Below, piece after piece: positions 27,246 to 34,553 of a DNA stretch of 64,000 nt. Source of the DNA: JAICMB01 sp963802915 (lineage in GTDB: Bacteria > Acidobacteriota > Terriglobia > Bryobacterales > Bryobacteraceae). Numbering within the stretch: position 1 is the stretch's first letter; the number at the start of each line of letters is the position of its first letter. A model generated the notes under the pieces. It saw only the letters and a list, made by a program, of their open reading frames with translations. It made no database searches and had not been told where the DNA came from. The stretch is from assembly GCA_963802915.1 (NCBI GenBank), contig CAWDKQ010000015.1:434001-498000 (forward strand). The letters are read 5' to 3'. A program made the position numbers and the translations under genes.

Positions 27246-28083
27246 ATGAGTTCGCACACAGCGCAAACGGAACTTCGATTTATCGGAAAGCTGATTTTAG
27301 AAGGGGACCTGGAGTGCCAGACGGGCCTCCATATCGGGGCCGGAAAAGGCTCGTTGGAAATCGGCGGCGCCGATAACCCGGTTGTGAAGGATGCCTTCGG
27401 ATTGCCATATGTCCCGGGGAGCTCGCTGCGAGGCAAGCTGCGCTCGCTGCTGGAACAATCCTCCGGACTCGCCGTGCCGTCCGAGCTTGTGTATTTATCC
27501 AAGCGCAAAGGCCAGGAAGTTCGCATTCACCAGAGCGATCGTCCGGATGATGAGATCTGCATCCTTTTCGGACGTAATCCGGGCCGCATGGATCGCGTGA
27601 CGGGAGAAGCGTTGGAATCGAGCGGCGGCCAGCCCAGCGCGGCTCACGGTCTACGATGCTCCGCTGATCGCCGAAAGCATCACGCCGCAAATGCGCGAGA
27701 ATCTCGACGACGAGCTCACCGAAGTGAAGAGCGAGAACGCCATCGACCGTATCACGTCGCAGGCGAATCCGCGGACGCTCGAGCGCGTTCCGGCGGGCGC
27801 GCGATTTCATTTCCGCATGGTGCTCGACGTTCTTTGCGATGAAGATCGTGAACTGGTTCCTCGCGTCGTGGAAGCGCTGCGCCTGCTCGAAGACGACAGC
27901 CTGGGCGGCGGCGGATCGCGCGGCAGCGGCCGGGTCAAGTTGTCGGGATTGAAGACGGTGTGGCGCGGACGTAAGTTCTACGCCTCGGGCGGCGGCGAGC
28001 AGGAACTGGTGTCCGGCGCCGATCTTGCCGCGCTGCAATCGCAAGTGGCCTCGTCCGATTTTGCGGAAAAGCTGACGGAATAG
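27246..28083 (+). CDS. csm3: Csm3 (Cas7-group RAMP) backbone subunit, one frameshift
   Basis: About 278 residues after correction. The N-terminal part shows the RAMP core: FIGKLILEGDLECQTGLHIG, then GGADNPVVKD with the Asp (residue 43) that corresponds to the target-RNA-cleaving residue of known Csm3, and GLPYVPGSSLRGKLRSLLE. Near 27610-27640 a one-base change moves the frame; the rest reads ARLTVYDAPLIAESITPQM, FHFRMVLDVL and the glycine-rich LGGGGSRGSGRVKL. Length is slightly above usual. As the rest is intact, the break may be a sequence error; if real, the whole complex would be inactive. The TAG at 28081 lies 1 nt before csm4. Confidence 0.85.
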
Positions 28084-28084
28084 C

Positions 28085-30073
28085 ATGCCCAGCGCTATCG
28101 TCCGGTTCCGCCCCACCGGTCCGTGGCGGTTCGGACCCGATTCCGGCACTCGCGATCGAGTCGACCTCATTTATCACAGCGACACGCTGTATGCGGCCGT
28201 CACGAGCGCCATGCTGCGTCTCAATTTATTAAATGAGTGGTTGGATGCGACGGCGCGCCATTCTAACGGCGAGCCGCAGGTGCGCTTTAGTTCGCTGTTT
28301 CCGTTCCAGCGTGACATCCTGTTTGTGACGCCTCCGCGGAACCTGTGGCCTCCGCCGGCGTCCACCAAAATACGCTACAAGAGCGCGCGCTTTGTGCCGT
28401 TGAATGTCGTGAAAGCACTGGTCGCGGAGCAGCCCATCGATGAGAATCGCTGGATTATCGACGGCGAGAGCCAGTGCATGATTCCATCCGGCGAGGGACC
28501 TTTCCGGATCGGTCTGCGCTCCGCGGCCGCTATCGATCGAGTAAATCCGGCGGCGCTCGATCCACATGTTACGGCATGCATCGAGTTTGCTCGCGATGCC
28601 GGGCTGTGGACCATGGTGGTCTTTGCAAACGAGGAAGCGCAGGGACGCTGGAAACATCGGGTGCGAGGCGCGCTAAGGCTTCTGGCGGATACGGGTTTTG
28701 GCGGCGAGCGATCCCGGGGGTGGGGCCGGTCGTCGGAGCCTGAATGGCAGAAAGCTCCCGAGCTGTGGCCGGCTCCGGAAACGGATAATGGGCACTGGAT
28801 GTTGTCTGTCTATGCGCCCGCCGCGTCGGATAACGTCGATTGGAAAACCGGCAATTACAGCACCCTGACACGTACGGGACGAATTGAGAGCGTGTCTCAG
28901 TGGGGCGGATTGAAAGCGCCGTCGTTGATGATCGCGGAAGGATCGGTGTTGGTTGCACCGGATGCGCCTCGTGGCGAAGCTCGCGATGTCGCGCCCGAGG
29001 GATTTGCGCATTCCGTGTATCGCGCGGGGTTTGGGGTTTCGATTCCGATTCCGTGGAAGGCTCCTGGCACGGCGACGCCGGTGTTTTCAGCGCAGAAGCC
29101 GGTGGCTGAGTCGAAGCAGGCGGTTCCGGTGGTCGCGCCTGTGGTCGAGCCCGAGGTGGCATCGGAAGCGCCTCCGGAAGCCTCTTCTGAGGCGGTCAAA
29201 GCGGAGAAGCATCCCGAGCCCGAGATGCCGGCGATCGAACCGGAAGCGGTGCACGAGAATGTCGCGGCAGAGCCGGCCGAAACCGCAGTCGAGCCTGAAG
29301 TGTTAGTCGCGCCCGAGGAAAAGGAAGCGGAGAAGCAGGCTGAGCCAGAGATGCCGGCGGTTGAGGCCGCGCCGGTGCCGCACGAAGAGAAGGTCGAGCG
29401 CGCCGTTGAGGCTGAGGTGGTAGCGGAAGTCGCACCCGAAGGTGTCGAAGCGGAGAAGCAGGCTGAGCCAGAGATGCCGGCGGTTGAGGCCGCGCCGGTG
29501 CCGCACGAAGAGAGGGTCGAGCCCGCAGTTGAGGCTGAGGTGGTAGCGGAAGTCGCACCCGAAGGTGTCGAAGCGGAGAAGCAGGCTGAGCCAGAGATGC
29601 CGGCGGTTGAGGCCGCGCCGGTGCCGCACGAAGAGAAGGTCGAGCCCGCAGTTGAGGCTGAGGTGGTACCGGAAGTCGTACCCATAGCAGTGGAAGCGGA
29701 GCCGCAGCCTGAGCCTGAGACGCCGGCGGTCGAGTCCGCGCCGGTGCCGCACGCAGAGAAGGTCGAGCCCGCAGTTGAGGCTGAGGTGGTACCGGAAGTC
29801 GTACCCGAAGCCGTCGAAGCGGGGCCGCAGCCTGAGCCTGAGACGCCGGCGGTCAAGTCCGCGCCGGTGCCGCACGCAGAGAAGGTCGAGCCCGCAGTTG
29901 AGGCTGAGGTGGTACCGTTAGCCGCACCCATAGCAGTGGAAGTGGAGCCGCAACCAGAGCCAGAGACGCCGGCGGTCGAGTCCGAAACCCCTTCTGAGCC
30001 CGAGCCGGCAGAACCGTTGGCCGAATCTCCGCCTCAGCCCAAACCCGAGGAAGACCATGGAGGTGAGCAATGA
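28085..30073 (+). CDS. csm4: Csm4 (Cas5-group RAMP) with a ~325-residue acidic repeat tail
   Basis: 662 residues; ordinary Csm4 has about 300. Residues 1-335 form the Csm4 core: IVRFRPTGPWRFGPDSGTRD, YHSDTLYAAVTSAMLRL, FPFQRDILFVTPPRNLWPP and the glycine-rich RAMP loop ADTGFGGERSRGWGR. It should cap the crRNA 5' handle and dock Cas10. From about residue 338 to the end comes a Pro/Glu/Ala/Val tail with strong net negative charge and a 41-residue unit repeated five times (29324-29938) plus a partial sixth. All repeats keep frame, which argues for selection on the protein. The stop overlaps the csm5 start (ATGA). Confidence 0.85.
   Translation: MPSAIVRFRPTGPWRFGPDSGTRDRVDLIYHSDTLYAAVTSAMLRLNLLNEWLDATARHSNGEPQVRFSSLFPFQRDILFVTPPRNLWPPPASTKIRYKSARFVPLNVVKALVAEQPIDENRWIIDGESQCMIPSGEGPFRIGLRSAAAIDRVNPAALDPHVTACIEFARDAGLWTMVVFANEEAQGRWKHRVRGALRLLADTGFGGERSRGWGRSSEPEWQKAPELWPAPETDNGHWMLSVYAPAASDNVDWKTGNYSTLTRTGRIESVSQWGGLKAPSLMIAEGSVLVAPDAPRGEARDVAPEGFAHSVYRAGFGVSIPIPWKAPGTATPVFSAQKPVAESKQAVPVVAPVVEPEVASEAPPEASSEAVKAEKHPEPEMPAIEPEAVHENVAAEPAETAVEPEVLVAPEEKEAEKQAEPEMPAVEAAPVPHEEKVERAVEAEVVAEVAPEGVEAEKQAEPEMPAVEAAPVPHEERVEPAVEAEVVAEVAPEGVEAEKQAEPEMPAVEAAPVPHEEKVEPAVEAEVVPEVVPIAVEAEPQPEPETPAVESAPVPHAEKVEPAVEAEVVPEVVPEAVEAGPQPEPETPAVKSAPVPHAEKVEPAVEAEVVPLAAPIAVEVEPQPEPETPAVESETPSEPEPAEPLAESPPQPKPEEDHGGEQ
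29324..29980 (+). repeat. Tandem 123-bp repeats inside csm4
   Basis: Units start at 29324, 29447, 29570, 29693 and 29816, exactly 123 bp (41 codons) apart, with a partial sixth from 29939. The first three are nearly identical in DNA; later ones drift, with EKQAEPEM becoming EPQPEPET. Each encodes an acidic Pro-rich unit containing PAVEAAPVPHEE or a variant. Confidence 0.92.
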
Positions 30074-31224
30074 AATACCGCGTCACTTGCCTCACCCCAA
30101 CCCTGGTCGGGGACGGGAATAAACTCTCGCCTATCGACTACATGGTCTGGCGCGACCAGGTCAATGTTCTCGATCAGAATCGTATTTTCCGTCTGCTTGC
30201 GAAAGGGCCGCGGCTGGAAGGCTATCTCAGCCAGTTAAAAAAAGCCGACAAGCTCGACTTCGCATCGTGGGGCGGCTTTGCGCAGAACTATTCCGAACGC
30301 CGCATTCCCTTCGAACATGCGACCGCGACGCAGTATTGGCAGAAAGCGAACGCGCTCGATCTTTTTATTCCGACCTTCGCGACCGGCCCTCGCGGCGCGT
30401 ATCTGCCGGCGACTTCGATCAAAGGTGCGCTGCGCACTGGCGTGGTCCACGCTAAAGCGACGGACGAAATGTTGAAGCAGGCCGCGAGTCGGGCGACAGG
30501 TGAGGGGCGAGGCATCCGGCAGGCGACGCAGGCGCTCGAAGACAGCGCATTGGGGCCGAACGGCTCCGATGAAATGAGGCTGATCGCGGCGGCAGATTCG
30601 AACCCGGTCGCCGATGCTGTTTTCAAAGTTTATCTGCTTCGCGTTTCGACGTTGGAATCGCGGGGGGCAGGGAAGTACGAGCTGGCGTGGAAGACCAGTC
30701 CGCGCGGCAGCTCCCGGAAGCCGGAGGACAGCACGCCGATTTTCGCGGAGATGGCTGCTCCCGGAACGGTGTTCGAAGGCGAGTGGCGTGAAAATGAATT
30801 TCTGCGCCGGCCGGAAATTACGAAGGCGCTGCGGCGTCGCGAAAGGCTGGATCGTCACACGCTTTTTCGCCTCGTCAATTCGTATTCTTCGAACCTGATC
30901 GCATTGCAAGAACAGTACTCCGAATGGACCGGCTTGACGCAACTGCGCGGGAACATGGAGGAACTGGCGTCCAGGCTGGCTTCGTTAGGCGAAAGCGGAG
31001 ATGCATGCCTGCTTCCGCTCGGCTGGGGCGGCGGATTCTTTTCGAAGACAGCCTTTTCGAATACGCAGGACCAATCGTTGCGCGACATCCTGAAACAGCT
31101 CCCGTTTTACTCCCGCGCGATCCAGAGCGGGTTGCCATTTCCGAAGACCCGCAGAATTATTTTTCTGAACAACCAGCCCGCAACAGTGCCGGGCTTCGTG
31201 CAAATCGAGGTAATTGAATCATGA
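30070..31224 (+). CDS. csm5: Csm5 RAMP subunit
   Basis: 384 residues. The N-terminus VTCLTPTLVGDGNKLSPIDY matches the family hallmark (hIGdGnkls.idY), followed by AYLPATSIKGALRTGVVHA, the RAMP loop region and a C-terminal LPLGWGGGFFSKTA glycine-rich stretch. Csm5 caps the crRNA 3' end of type III-A complexes and helps recruit maturation nucleases. It overlaps csm4 by 4 nt and the DUF2059 gene by 4 nt, so all are one transcript. Length is normal. Confidence 0.87.
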   Translation: MKYRVTCLTPTLVGDGNKLSPIDYMVWRDQVNVLDQNRIFRLLAKGPRLEGYLSQLKKADKLDFASWGGFAQNYSERRIPFEHATATQYWQKANALDLFIPTFATGPRGAYLPATSIKGALRTGVVHAKATDEMLKQAASRATGEGRGIRQATQALEDSALGPNGSDEMRLIAAADSNPVADAVFKVYLLRVSTLESRGAGKYELAWKTSPRGSSRKPEDSTPIFAEMAAPGTVFEGEWRENEFLRRPEITKALRRRERLDRHTLFRLVNSYSSNLIALQEQYSEWTGLTQLRGNMEELASRLASLGESGDACLLPLGWGGGFFSKTAFSNTQDQSLRDILKQLPFYSRAIQSGLPFPKTRRIIFLNNQPATVPGFVQIEVIES

Positions 31225-31697
31225 AGTACGCAATGATCTGCGCATTACTGGCCGCGCCGTTCGTTCACGCGGACGACTCGTCCCGGTTGATTAAGGCCGA
31301 ACTGCTATTGACTGCCATGCACGTGGAGCAGCAGCAGAAAGAAATGATGGACCAGATGTCGCAGATGGTCCTGTCCCAGGTTAAGCAGCAAATGCAAAAG
31401 CAGGGACCCGTCTCCGATGCCGAGATGGCGAAGATGGAAGCCCGGCAGAAACGTCTCTTCGAACTCGTGGCAGAAACGACGAGTTGGAAGAATATGAAGC
31501 CGGTTTTTGTTAAGGCTTACGCCGACACGTTTACCGAACCAGAGCTGGATGGGATCATCGCGTTTTACGCGACTCCCCCGGGCAAGGCGATGATCGCAAA
31601 ACAGCCGTCGCTGAATACGAAGATCATGGCGTCTGTTCAATTGCAGATGCAGGACTTGATGCCTAAGATCGAGGCCATTATGAAGGAACAGCAGTAA
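31221..31697 (+). CDS. Exported DUF2059 protein, last gene of the csm operon
   Basis: 158 residues with a Sec signal (MKYAMICALLAAPFVHADD). The rest is helical and rich in Gln and Met (EQQQKEMMDQMSQMVLSQVK...), followed by the DUF2059 core (FVKAYADTFTEPELDGIIAFYATPPGKAMI). DUF2059 proteins are usually stand-alone secreted proteins of unknown function. Here the ATG overlaps the csm5 stop (ATGA), so translation is coupled to a cytoplasmic CRISPR-type complex, which is unexpected. It may be a passenger or a stress/envelope partner; the sequence cannot decide. Confidence 0.85.
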   Translation: MKYAMICALLAAPFVHADDSSRLIKAELLLTAMHVEQQQKEMMDQMSQMVLSQVKQQMQKQGPVSDAEMAKMEARQKRLFELVAETTSWKNMKPVFVKAYADTFTEPELDGIIAFYATPPGKAMIAKQPSLNTKIMASVQLQMQDLMPKIEAIMKEQQ

Positions 31698-31713
31698 GGC
31701 TATTTGAAGCCTT
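31696..31713. terminator. Small hairpin after the csm operon
   Basis: AAGGCT-ATTTGA-AGCCTT forms a 6-bp stem that starts within the DUF2059 stop codon and lies between convergent genes. It ends in TTT only, so it is a weak terminator candidate. Confidence 0.35.
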
Positions 31714-31726
31714 TCACAGGAAGGGT

Positions 31727-32281
31727 TTAGGATTTGTCGTCTGGATTGGTGTCATCCATCGTTGATCCATCGGCTAAAGCCTCGTCGATAGTCATTTGAC
31801 GGGACGGCGGTAGGGGGAGATCGGCGAGAGTGACAACCGCTAAGCCGCAGTCTATTCCATGCGCGCGAATATCGGGATCGTCGGAATAGATTGTGGAGGC
31901 TCCGTGAACCAAGGCAATCGCGACAATCTGTCTATCAAATTTGACCTTTTGCCACTCTGAGCCTACGGCGCCGCCCCGCTTGTTTCCCTTTGCTCGAGCG
32001 GCGATTTCTTATCCGCCAGTTCGATGGCGGCTCGTTCATCAAACGGTTCTATCCGGAGAGCAGAAGTCTCTCGAATCTTCAGTAAGTAACCCGGCGAGTC
32101 ACTCCCTGCGAACACAAGAAACTCAGACAGGACGGGCGTCGGGATTATAACAATCTCTCGATTGTCCCGCAGCGTGTTTACAAGATGCTCTATTCGATCC
32201 TTTACCCGATCAACGCCAATTCGAGGCTTCGCCTCCGGATGCAGCGTAAAGACAAAAGATGCTGTTATCGAACACCACCAT
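31727..32281 (-). CDS. PIN-domain nuclease-like protein, two 1-nt frameshifts
   Basis: From the ATG at 32281: MVVFDNSIF with the first PIN aspartate; one extra T in a TTTT run near 32255 shifts the frame, after which it reads VFTLHPEAKPRIGVDRV, IVIIPTPVLSEFLVF (Pro-x-x-x-x-Glu PIN motif) and RIEPFDERAAIELAD. A second break near 31997 leads to WQKVKFDRQIVAIALVHGAS and IYSDDPDI with the later acidic residues. Corrected length is about 184 residues. PIN proteins are metal-dependent RNases, often toxins. It is the third gene of a three-gene unit. The homopolymer break suggests sequence error. Confidence 0.75.
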
Positions 32282-32285
32282 GTCG

Positions 32286-32678
32286 CTAATCTTCGCCGCC
32301 TCGGATCGTGTCCAACATTGCGAGAGGATCTCCGAACGATTTCCACTTCGCTTTTATAGCGCGCAGATCGGCAACGGTCTGTTCGATGCCGGAGGTTTTC
32401 AATATATCGAAATCGTCTATCACGAAACGTTCCAGATCCCAGTTGCCCTCTGGAGTCTTGCGCCACCTCCCCTTGCCGTACACACGTAGCATTGCACTAT
32501 ATAAGTGGTGAGCAATCGATATCGCCTTAGCACGCTCCGCAAGGCATTTCCATTCTCTTTCGCCGTCGAGGAGGTCGATGTTCGACAGTTCGGCTGTGCC
32601 TCCTACCCAAACCGGAATCCCGTAAAGTTCGGAAGCCTGATTGATGGATGGCCATTCAATGGGGTTCGGCTTTGGCAC
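32286..32678 (-). CDS. Hypothetical protein, middle gene of the PIN module
   Basis: 130 residues: MPKPNPIEWPSINQASELYG, then WVGGTAELSNIDLLDGER and a helical region SIAHHLYSAMLRVYGKGRW, closing LAMLDTIRGGED. Neither a signal nor TM helices. It overlaps the upstream gene by 23 nt and ends 4 nt before the PIN start, so the three are co-expressed. No family is recognised; position is where an antitoxin or partner would be expected. Confidence 0.65.
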   Translation of the reverse strand: MPKPNPIEWPSINQASELYGIPVWVGGTAELSNIDLLDGEREWKCLAERAKAISIAHHLYSAMLRVYGKGRWRKTPEGNWDLERFVIDDFDILKTSGIEQTVADLRAIKAKWKSFGDPLAMLDTIRGGED

Positions 32679-33018
32679 CAGGAAACTCTATAAGTTTGGA
32701 TCGCTGGGGACTTAGCAGGTCTGCAGACGCATTATCCTTTCGTAAGCGAGCATTGATGTGTTCGATTGCACGTTGTGCGTCTTCCGGACCTTCTCCATTC
32801 CGCGCCCGATTGACACGCTCAACCACCTTCGGCTCCGCCTCCGAGTCCACCAGAACTACCGGACAAGTACTGCTCGATTCGATAGCGGCCAAGTGCACAT
32901 GCGACTCTTCTCCTAGCAGCAGCGCCATGTCGGCAAGATACTCGGCGAGGCGCCACATGGGCATCGTTTCCGGCGAATAGGCGCTTATTTTTAGACGATA
33001 TTCTCGTTTGTCAGACAT
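32656..33018 (-). CDS. Hypothetical protein, first gene of the PIN module
   Basis: 120 residues from the ATG at 33018 (MSDKREYRLKISAYSPETM); an ATG three codons earlier (33027) is also possible, and an AGGA fits the later start better. It shows a beta-strand then helix start (MPMWRLAEYLADMALLLGEE), VHLAAIESSSTCPVVLV and an ERVNRARNGEGPEDAQRAIEH helix. No family name is known to me. It follows tldD by 33 nt on the same strand and overlaps the next gene by 23 nt. Confidence 0.68.
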   Translation of the reverse strand: MSDKREYRLKISAYSPETMPMWRLAEYLADMALLLGEESHVHLAAIESSSTCPVVLVDSEAEPKVVERVNRARNGEGPEDAQRAIEHINARLRKDNASADLLSPQRSKLIEFPGAKAEPH

Positions 33019-33051
33019 GGGGTACATTCCTGCCGCGTATATTATCTCTTT

Positions 33052-34482
33052 TTATTTGACTCCGCCGACGGTCATCTTATCGATACGCACCGTCGGCATG
33101 CCGACTCCAACCGGCACGCTTTGTCCCTCTTTTCCGCAGATTCCGACGCCCTCGTCGAGCTTGAGGTCGTGCCCTACGGCGCTTACGTATTTCAGCGCTT
33201 CCGGACCGTTGCCGATCAGAGTTGCGCCTCGAACGGGACGCGTCAGTTTTCCGTTTTCGATGAGGTAGCTCTCAGTTGCGCTGAACACGAAATTTCCGCT
33301 GGTGATGTCCACTTGGCCGCCTCCGAATGTGGAGCAGTAGAGGCCGTTCGGAACGGAACGCACGATGTCTTCGGGATCGCTCTCGCCGGCCATCATGTAG
33401 GTGTTGGTCATGCGCGGCATCGGGATGTGCTGGTAGCTCTGACGCCGGCCGTTTCCGGTGGTGGCATTGTGCAGGAGGCGGCTCGACAGCTTGTCGGATA
33501 GATATCCGCGCAGCACGCCCTTCTCGATCAGCACGTTCTTCTGGGTGGGAACTCCTTCGTCGTCGACGTTGAGAGATCCGCGGCGATTGCGGATGGTTCC
33601 GTCGTCGACCACCGTGCATAAAGGGCTGGCGACCATTTGTCCGATGCGGCCGCTGAAAGCCGAAACGCCTTTGCGATTGAAATCCGCTTCCAGTCCGTGG
33701 CCCACGGCTTCGTGCAAAAGAATGCCCGGCCAGCCGGGTCCGAGCACGACCGTCATTTCGCCTGCTGGCGATGGCGCGGCGCCAAGTTGGACGATTGCCT
33801 GGCGAGCTGCTTCGTTAGCGAAGTGCTCCGGCGTTTTCTCCGTGCGGAAGAAGTCGAGCGAGATTCGCCCTCCACCGCCTGAATATCCGCGCTGGGGCGA
33901 TCCGCCGTTCTCGCGCGCGAGCACGCTGACGTTGAGGCGCGCCATTGGCTGGCGGTCCGACGATAGCGTCCCGTCGCTGGTGGCCACCAGGACGTGGCGC
34001 AGGTTGTCGACATAACTGGCCATCACCTGAAACACGCGTGGATCGTAAGCGCGGGCGGCGAGATCGGCCCGTTTTATGAGATCCACGCGCTCGTCGAGAC
34101 TGGTTTCGATGGGGGCGGTCAGGACGGGATAGAGATCGTGAGCGGGGGTCTCATGGATCGCCGTCTTCTCTACTGTTGACGGTCCACTGGCGATCTTCGC
34201 GGCTGTGCGCGCGGCATTGCGGATCTTCTCGGGGCTGAAATCGTCGCTGTAGGCGTATCCGGTCCGCTCGCCTGAAATCACGCGGACACCTACGCCGGCG
34301 GTTACGCCCTGCATCGCGCTTTTTACGATGGATTCGTCGATGCTGATGCTGCTGGTTGCGACATATTCGAAATAGAGGTCAGCGTAATCGCCTCCTGCCG
34401 CTAGGGCTTCGGCGATATATGACTCGAGATCGTGGGTTGTGATGCCGAATTTTTGACCGAAGAAGGAATCGGAAATGCTCAT
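33052..34482 (-). CDS. tldD: TldD-like metalloprotease
   Basis: 476 residues. The zinc motif HEAVGHGLEAD (HExxxH) is present at about residue 260, with DLYFEYVATSSISIDESIV near the N-terminus and GVGVRVISGERTGYAYSDD, all typical of TldD. In other bacteria TldD/TldE degrade peptides in the cytosol and mature certain RiPPs and gyrase toxins. No TldE (PmbA) gene is adjacent. It lies between serS and the PIN module on the same strand. Confidence 0.92.
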   Translation of the reverse strand: MSISDSFFGQKFGITTHDLESYIAEALAAGGDYADLYFEYVATSSISIDESIVKSAMQGVTAGVGVRVISGERTGYAYSDDFSPEKIRNAARTAAKIASGPSTVEKTAIHETPAHDLYPVLTAPIETSLDERVDLIKRADLAARAYDPRVFQVMASYVDNLRHVLVATSDGTLSSDRQPMARLNVSVLARENGGSPQRGYSGGGGRISLDFFRTEKTPEHFANEAARQAIVQLGAAPSPAGEMTVVLGPGWPGILLHEAVGHGLEADFNRKGVSAFSGRIGQMVASPLCTVVDDGTIRNRRGSLNVDDEGVPTQKNVLIEKGVLRGYLSDKLSSRLLHNATTGNGRRQSYQHIPMPRMTNTYMMAGESDPEDIVRSVPNGLYCSTFGGGQVDITSGNFVFSATESYLIENGKLTRPVRGATLIGNGPEALKYVSAVGHDLKLDEGVGICGKEGQSVPVGVGMPTVRIDKMTVGGVK

Positions 34483-34511
34483 CTAATTACAGGGTCGCAC
34501 GGGGGGACCAA

Positions 34512-34546
34512 GCGTTCGTCGTTGTTCGTTCGTTGTTCGTCGTTGG
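34512..34546. repeat. GTTCGT-rich intergenic microsatellite, copy 2
   Basis: A run of GTTCGTCGTTGTTCGTTCG and similar units between serS and tldD. It resembles the run at 13605-13640. Confidence 0.45.
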
Positions 34547-34553
34547 GGAACGG

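Noticed and set aside
28897..29931. Long minus-strand open frame (344 codons, Ser/Gly/Thr/Ala-rich) opposite the csm4 tail
   Set aside because: It is the complement of the 123-bp repeat; the plus frame is fused to a clear Csm4 core and coupled to csm5, so the minus frame is a by-product of composition.
29324..29980. Could the 123-bp repeats be a CRISPR array?
   Set aside because: Units are contiguous, with no unique spacers, and encode an in-frame peptide.
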